Shown here piece after piece: positions 12,079-15,254 of a stretch of DNA of 15,254 bases (positions are counted from its first letter, which is position 1; the number at the start of each line of letters is the position of its first letter). Where the stretch lies: NCBI GenBank assembly GCA_031259035.1, contig JAIRLZ010000143.1, positions 1 to 15,254 on the forward strand, in the 5' to 3' direction. The DNA is from Treponema sp. (lineage in GTDB: Bacteria > Spirochaetota > Spirochaetia > Treponematales > Breznakiellaceae). The notes below the pieces were generated by a model that was not told the origin of the DNA, did no database searches, and worked only from the letters and a program-made list of their open reading frames with translations. Both the position numbers and the translations under genes were made by a program.

Positions 12079-13431
12079 ATGAAATTCGATCCACACGCTC
12101 TATCCGAATTTGCCGAATATTACGGCTTTCATTACACCATCGTAGACCCATTCGCGCTGAAACGCGACGTTCTCATCGACATGGAACGGGGTCTCAAGGG
12201 AGAGCCTTCCAGTCTCCCCATGCTTCCGGCGTACCTAAGTCCTGTCTCCCATGTGCCGGCGGGCAAAACCGTCATCGCGCTGGATGCGGGCGGCACCAAC
12301 TTCAGATCCGCGCTCGTGCATTTTGATGAGAAGGGGCAGGCAATAGCGGAGGATAGCATGAAAGCGCCCATGCCCGGCGCCAAGGGCAGAGTCGGCGTTG
12401 TGGAGTTCTTTGACCGCATAGCGGATTTGACCGCGCCGCTCCTTGAGAAACAGCCGGATGTTGAAAGCATTGGGTTCACGTTCTCGTATCCCATGGAGAT
12501 GACCAAGGATTTGGACGGCATCCTGTTGGGATTCAGCAAGGAAATTGACGCGCCTGATGTAATCGGCATGGCGATAGGGCAGGGGTTGCGGGACGCGCTC
12601 GCCCGCCGTTCCATAAAAGCGCCCCAAAAAATCGCGCTGATAAACGACACGGCGGCCACTCTTCTGTCGGGCGTGGTGCAGATAAAGAAGGATGGCGGCG
12701 TGTTCAGAGGCGAAGACAAGTACCATGTCGAAGCGGGTCCCGTGGTGGGCTTTATTTTAGGAACCGGCTTTAACACGGCGTATCCTGAAAAGGTCATTCC
12801 AAAAATCAATTTTAACAATCCTGACAAGCCTCAGATCGTCGTGTGCGAGACCGGAGGATTCGCGCACCGGTACATGGGGATTCTTGACAAGGAATTCGAC
12901 GCGGCGACCAAAAATCCGGGCGTTTTTCATGAGGAGAAACTCACGTCCGGCGCGTATCTTGGACCGCTCACCTTTGTCATTCTGAAACGGGCGATCAAAG
13001 ACGGCGTTGTCGCTTTCAGGAGATCCGGCGAATTTCTGGCGTTGGACGGCTTGCAGACCCGTTTCCTGAACGAGTTCATGTACGCGCCGCTTTCACGGGA
13101 AGGCGTCATCGGCGAGCTTTTCGGCGAAGACGAGCGGGACGCGCTTGCGTCGTTCGCCTGCCTCACGACGATTGTCACCGAACGGGGCGCGCGGCTTGCC
13201 GCGGGCGTACTTGCCGCCGTAGTTGAAAAGACCGCCGCCGGCCTTGACCCGTTCGTGCCGGTGCGCATCGCTATTGAAGGCACCACCTACATGATTTACA
13301 AAGGCATGAGGCGTTCCCTCGAATCGTATCTGCATATGACGCTTGCGAAAGACAGGCCATTCAACTACGTGGTGTCTCCGGTTGAACAAGCGTCGCTTTT
13401 TGGCGCGGCGGTCGCCGCTTTGAGCGCATAG
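12079..13431 (+). CDS. Hexokinase
   Basis: Phosphorylates glucose (and probably related hexoses) with ATP as the first step of glycolysis. The 450-residue length is that of eukaryote-like hexokinases, as found in treponemes, rather than the ~320-residue bacterial glucokinases. Motifs in order: LDAGGTNFRSALV (68-80, phosphate 1), FTFSYPME (133-140, sugar site), INDTAATLL (188-196, catalytic Asp190), ILGTGFNTAY (226-235, phosphate 2), LTSGAYLG (288-295) and the adenosine-site IEGTTYMIYKG (399-409). ATG 12079 is chosen for AAGGAG (12067-12072) six bases ahead; an in-frame ATG at 12049 falls inside the leader hairpin and has no ribosome site. The stop codon overlaps the purA ribosome site, so the two are co-transcribed. 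Confidence 0.93.
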   Translation: MKFDPHALSEFAEYYGFHYTIVDPFALKRDVLIDMERGLKGEPSSLPMLPAYLSPVSHVPAGKTVIALDAGGTNFRSALVHFDEKGQAIAEDSMKAPMPGAKGRVGVVEFFDRIADLTAPLLEKQPDVESIGFTFSYPMEMTKDLDGILLGFSKEIDAPDVIGMAIGQGLRDALARRSIKAPQKIALINDTAATLLSGVVQIKKDGGVFRGEDKYHVEAGPVVGFILGTGFNTAYPEKVIPKINFNNPDKPQIVVCETGGFAHRYMGILDKEFDAATKNPGVFHEEKLTSGAYLGPLTFVILKRAIKDGVVAFRRSGEFLALDGLQTRFLNEFMYAPLSREGVIGELFGEDERDALASFACLTTIVTERGARLAAGVLAAVVEKTAAGLDPFVPVRIAIEGTTYMIYKGMRRSLESYLHMTLAKDRPFNYVVSPVEQASLFGAAVAALSA

Positions 13432-13441
13432 GAGAAATGGC

Positions 13442-14668
13442 ATGAAAGTAGTGGTGATTGGCGCCCAATGGGGCGATGAAGGCAAGGGTAAAATCGTGGA
13501 TTATCTGGCGAATGAGGCGCAGATAATCATCCGGTATGCGGGCGGCGCGAACGCGGGGCATACCATCGTGATAGGCGAACAGCAGTACGCGCTGCATCTG
13601 ATTCCGTCCGGCATTCTGTACCCTGATAAAATGGTGGTTCTGGGCGCGGGCATGGTGATAGACCCCACGGCGCTGTTCAACGAGCTTGCCATGCTGAACG
13701 AGCGGGGGATTGATACGAAGGGCAGGGTTTTTATTTCGGATCGCGCCCATATTGTGCTGCCCCGCTACATCCAGATCGACAAGGAGCGGGACGCGGCGCG
13801 GAAAAAACCCATCGGCACCACCGGACGGGGCATCGGCATCACCTATTCCATGAAGAGCGACCGCGATGGCATCCGCATCGCGGATCTTTCGTGGAAGGAA
13901 AAGATGGATGAACTTGACGCATCTGACAGAGACTATCTTGATCCGTATATTGACCGGTTGGAGGCGATGTCCATTGATCTTTCAACGTATGTGTTTCACC
14001 ATAAAAACGCGCAGATCCTGCTTGAAGGCGCCCAAGGCGCCCTCCTCGATCTCGATCTCGGCACGTATCCGTATGTGTCGAGCGGCATGTCCTGCGCCGC
14101 CGGAGCCGCGATAGGCGGCGGCATCGGCCCGCAGGCGCTTGACAAGGTGTTGGGCGTGTTCAAGGCGTATTCGACCCGCGTGGGAAACGGGCCCTTTCCC
14201 AGCGAATTCGGCGCCGGTTCGGAAGACGCGCTCTGTACGTTCGTGCGGGAAACTGGACGGGAATATGGGGTTACCACCGGCAGACCCCGCCGTTGCGGGT
14301 ACCTTGATCTCGTGGCGTTGCGTTACGCATGTCTCGCCAACTCAATCGACTCCCTGGTGATGACTCATCTTGACGTATACGATACGCTTGACGAGATCAA
14401 AGCCTGCGTCGCCTATCGCATCAACGGCAAGATGATAGAATATTTTCCGGCTTCGGTGGAGGCGCTCAACAGTGCGGAGCCGGTTTTGCGGACGTTTAAG
14501 GGCTGGAAAAAGAAGCTGTCCGACGCGCTTGCCTACGAGGAGTTTCCGGTCGCGGCGATGGAGTACCTCGAATTTATCGAGCGGTTCTGTGAGACGCCGG
14601 TTGACATTGTGTCTGTGGGCTACGACAGAAAAGAGACGATTATCAGGAAGAGTCCGTGGGCGAAGTGA
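13442..14668 (+). CDS. purA: Adenylosuccinate synthetase
   Basis: Joins IMP and aspartate using GTP, the first committed step from IMP to AMP. The P-loop and catalytic Asp are in GAQWGDEGKGKIVD (7-20), the catalytic His in GGANAGHT (34-41), and GTTGRGIG, LLEGAQGALLDLDLGTYPYVSSG (written in parts: LEGAQGALLDLD, GTYPYVSSG), GPFPSE and YGVTTGRPRRCGYLD follow in family order. At 408 residues it is somewhat shorter than the common 425-432, and GIGITYS replaces the frequent GIGPAYE, but no catalytic motif is missing. AGGAG (13430-13434) overlaps the hexokinase stop codon, seven bases before the ATG. Linking purine synthesis to hexokinase is probably an operon of convenience. Its TGA overlaps the ATG of the methyltransferase gene. 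Confidence 0.95.
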   Translation: MKVVVIGAQWGDEGKGKIVDYLANEAQIIIRYAGGANAGHTIVIGEQQYALHLIPSGILYPDKMVVLGAGMVIDPTALFNELAMLNERGIDTKGRVFISDRAHIVLPRYIQIDKERDAARKKPIGTTGRGIGITYSMKSDRDGIRIADLSWKEKMDELDASDRDYLDPYIDRLEAMSIDLSTYVFHHKNAQILLEGAQGALLDLDLGTYPYVSSGMSCAAGAAIGGGIGPQALDKVLGVFKAYSTRVGNGPFPSEFGAGSEDALCTFVRETGREYGVTTGRPRRCGYLDLVALRYACLANSIDSLVMTHLDVYDTLDEIKACVAYRINGKMIEYFPASVEALNSAEPVLRTFKGWKKKLSDALAYEEFPVAAMEYLEFIERFCETPVDIVSVGYDRKETIIRKSPWAK

Positions 14669-15254
14669 TGAGACATGAAGAATTCGCCGGCGATTTTTTT
14701 ACCATAAAAATGGCAAGTGATTGGGCGACTCGCCATACCGGTAAATATGTTAGTCCCGCAAATATAAGCTATCTTATTCAATACGGACGGGTAAAGAAAG
14801 AAAGCAAGAACGGCGAAACGGTTATTCCTTTTTATGACTTACTCATGTACTACCAGTCTTATAATGGGGCAAGGGAAACGGCGTTTAAGGAAAAATTGGG
14901 CGATAATCTTAATTGGACGTTATCGTTCGACACCTATAAAGAGGCGGAAACCACAAAACATGTTCACCGCCTTCATCCTTACAAAGGCAAATTTATTCCA
15001 CAATTAGTGGAATATTTTTTAGATGATCATACGGATAAATTCAAGATAGAAACTTATTTCAAAGCCGGAGATATTGCGCTTGATCCGTTCTCAGGGAGCG
15101 GCACTACGATGGTTCAGGCGTGTGAATTAGGAATGCACGCCATTGGCATAGACATTTCTGAATTTAATAGTTTAATCGGCAATAGTAAAATCACCAAGTA
15201 TGATCTTGCTGATGTTCAGCGAGAGCTAATCAGGATCACTGGCGTCTTACAAAC
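14668..15254 (+). CDS. DNA methyltransferase, N-terminal part (runs off the window)
   Basis: The reading frame is open from ATG 14668 to the edge (195 codons). Residues 136-164 hold the S-adenosylmethionine motif: DIALDPFSGSGTT, then LGMHAIGIDIS, the hallmark of DNA amino-methyltransferases. HRLHPYKGKFIPQLVEYFL (100-118) just before it is typical of this enzyme type. Residues 16-63 (ASDWATRHTGKYVSPANIS and on to LLMYYQSY) look like a helix-turn-helix or MerR-like DNA-binding segment. The catalytic (D/N/S)PP(Y/W) motif is not visible and should lie beyond 15254; its absence here is due to truncation. The start overlaps the purA stop (TGATG), with no clear ribosome site, so translation may be coupled. 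DNA here is clearly AT-richer than purA, suggesting horizontal gain. A restriction endonuclease could follow. Confidence 0.82.
   Translation, partial: MRHEEFAGDFFTIKMASDWATRHTGKYVSPANISYLIQYGRVKKESKNGETVIPFYDLLMYYQSYNGARETAFKEKLGDNLNWTLSFDTYKEAETTKHVHRLHPYKGKFIPQLVEYFLDDHTDKFKIETYFKAGDIALDPFSGSGTTMVQACELGMHAIGIDISEFNSLIGNSKITKYDLADVQRELIRITGVLQ

Noticed and set aside
1..15254. CRISPR array, tRNA or rRNA genes
   Set aside because: No regularly spaced repeats with unique spacers, no tRNA cloverleaf and no rRNA sequence were found on reading the window; the dispersed hairpin repeats are irregularly spaced.

Overview
The window most resembles the chromosome of a free-living or gut-associated spirochaete of the Treponema type. 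This is inferred from three things: a hexokinase of the spirochaetal length and motif layout, a lipoprotein with BspA-type leucine-rich repeats, and a relaxed (FMAC) lipobox. No rRNA or other taxonomic marker is present, so the genus is a moderate-confidence inference. Coding DNA is GC-rich apart from the last ~590 bases, which are visibly AT-richer.

Layout. Positions 1-47 hold the first 15 codons of a minus-strand gene. Positions 48-593 are a repeat-rich intergenic region: two 84-base direct repeats and several hairpins sharing the motif GAGSCWGTTTCAAAAC. Next come a secreted alkaline phosphatase (594-2114), a strong terminator, and a two-gene unit of an outer-membrane beta-barrel protein (2201-3499) and a YibE/F-type membrane protein (3501-4700). 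A second repeat-bearing gap contains a perfect 22-bp palindrome (4893-4941) and a possible small minus-strand gene (4946-5194).

Positions 5196-8600 form a sulfur amino-acid block: cysK with a good sigma-70 promoter, then a metC-like cystathionine beta-lyase with its own promoter, then a metI-like cystathionine gamma-synthase. Together they could make cysteine and carry its sulfur through cystathionine to homocysteine. The metC-like gene appears to be transcribed from its own start codon (leaderless). After a gap with another repeat copy and a possible gene or insertion-sequence remnant comes a minus-strand BspA-like lipoprotein (10755-8950). It is divergent from an AraC-family regulator (11051-11854), with a 10-bp inverted repeat between them.

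The final block is hexokinase (12079-13431) and purA (13442-14668), with a structured promoter and leader ahead of hexokinase. A DNA methyltransferase gene (14668 to the edge) starts on the purA stop codon. It carries an N-terminal helix-turn-helix-like segment, looks recently acquired, and is cut by the window end; a restriction partner may lie beyond.

No complete, clearly new multi-gene system is visible. The best leads are the hexokinase control region, the two leaderless or nearly leaderless genes, the palindromic repeat family, and the methyltransferase entering at the right edge.
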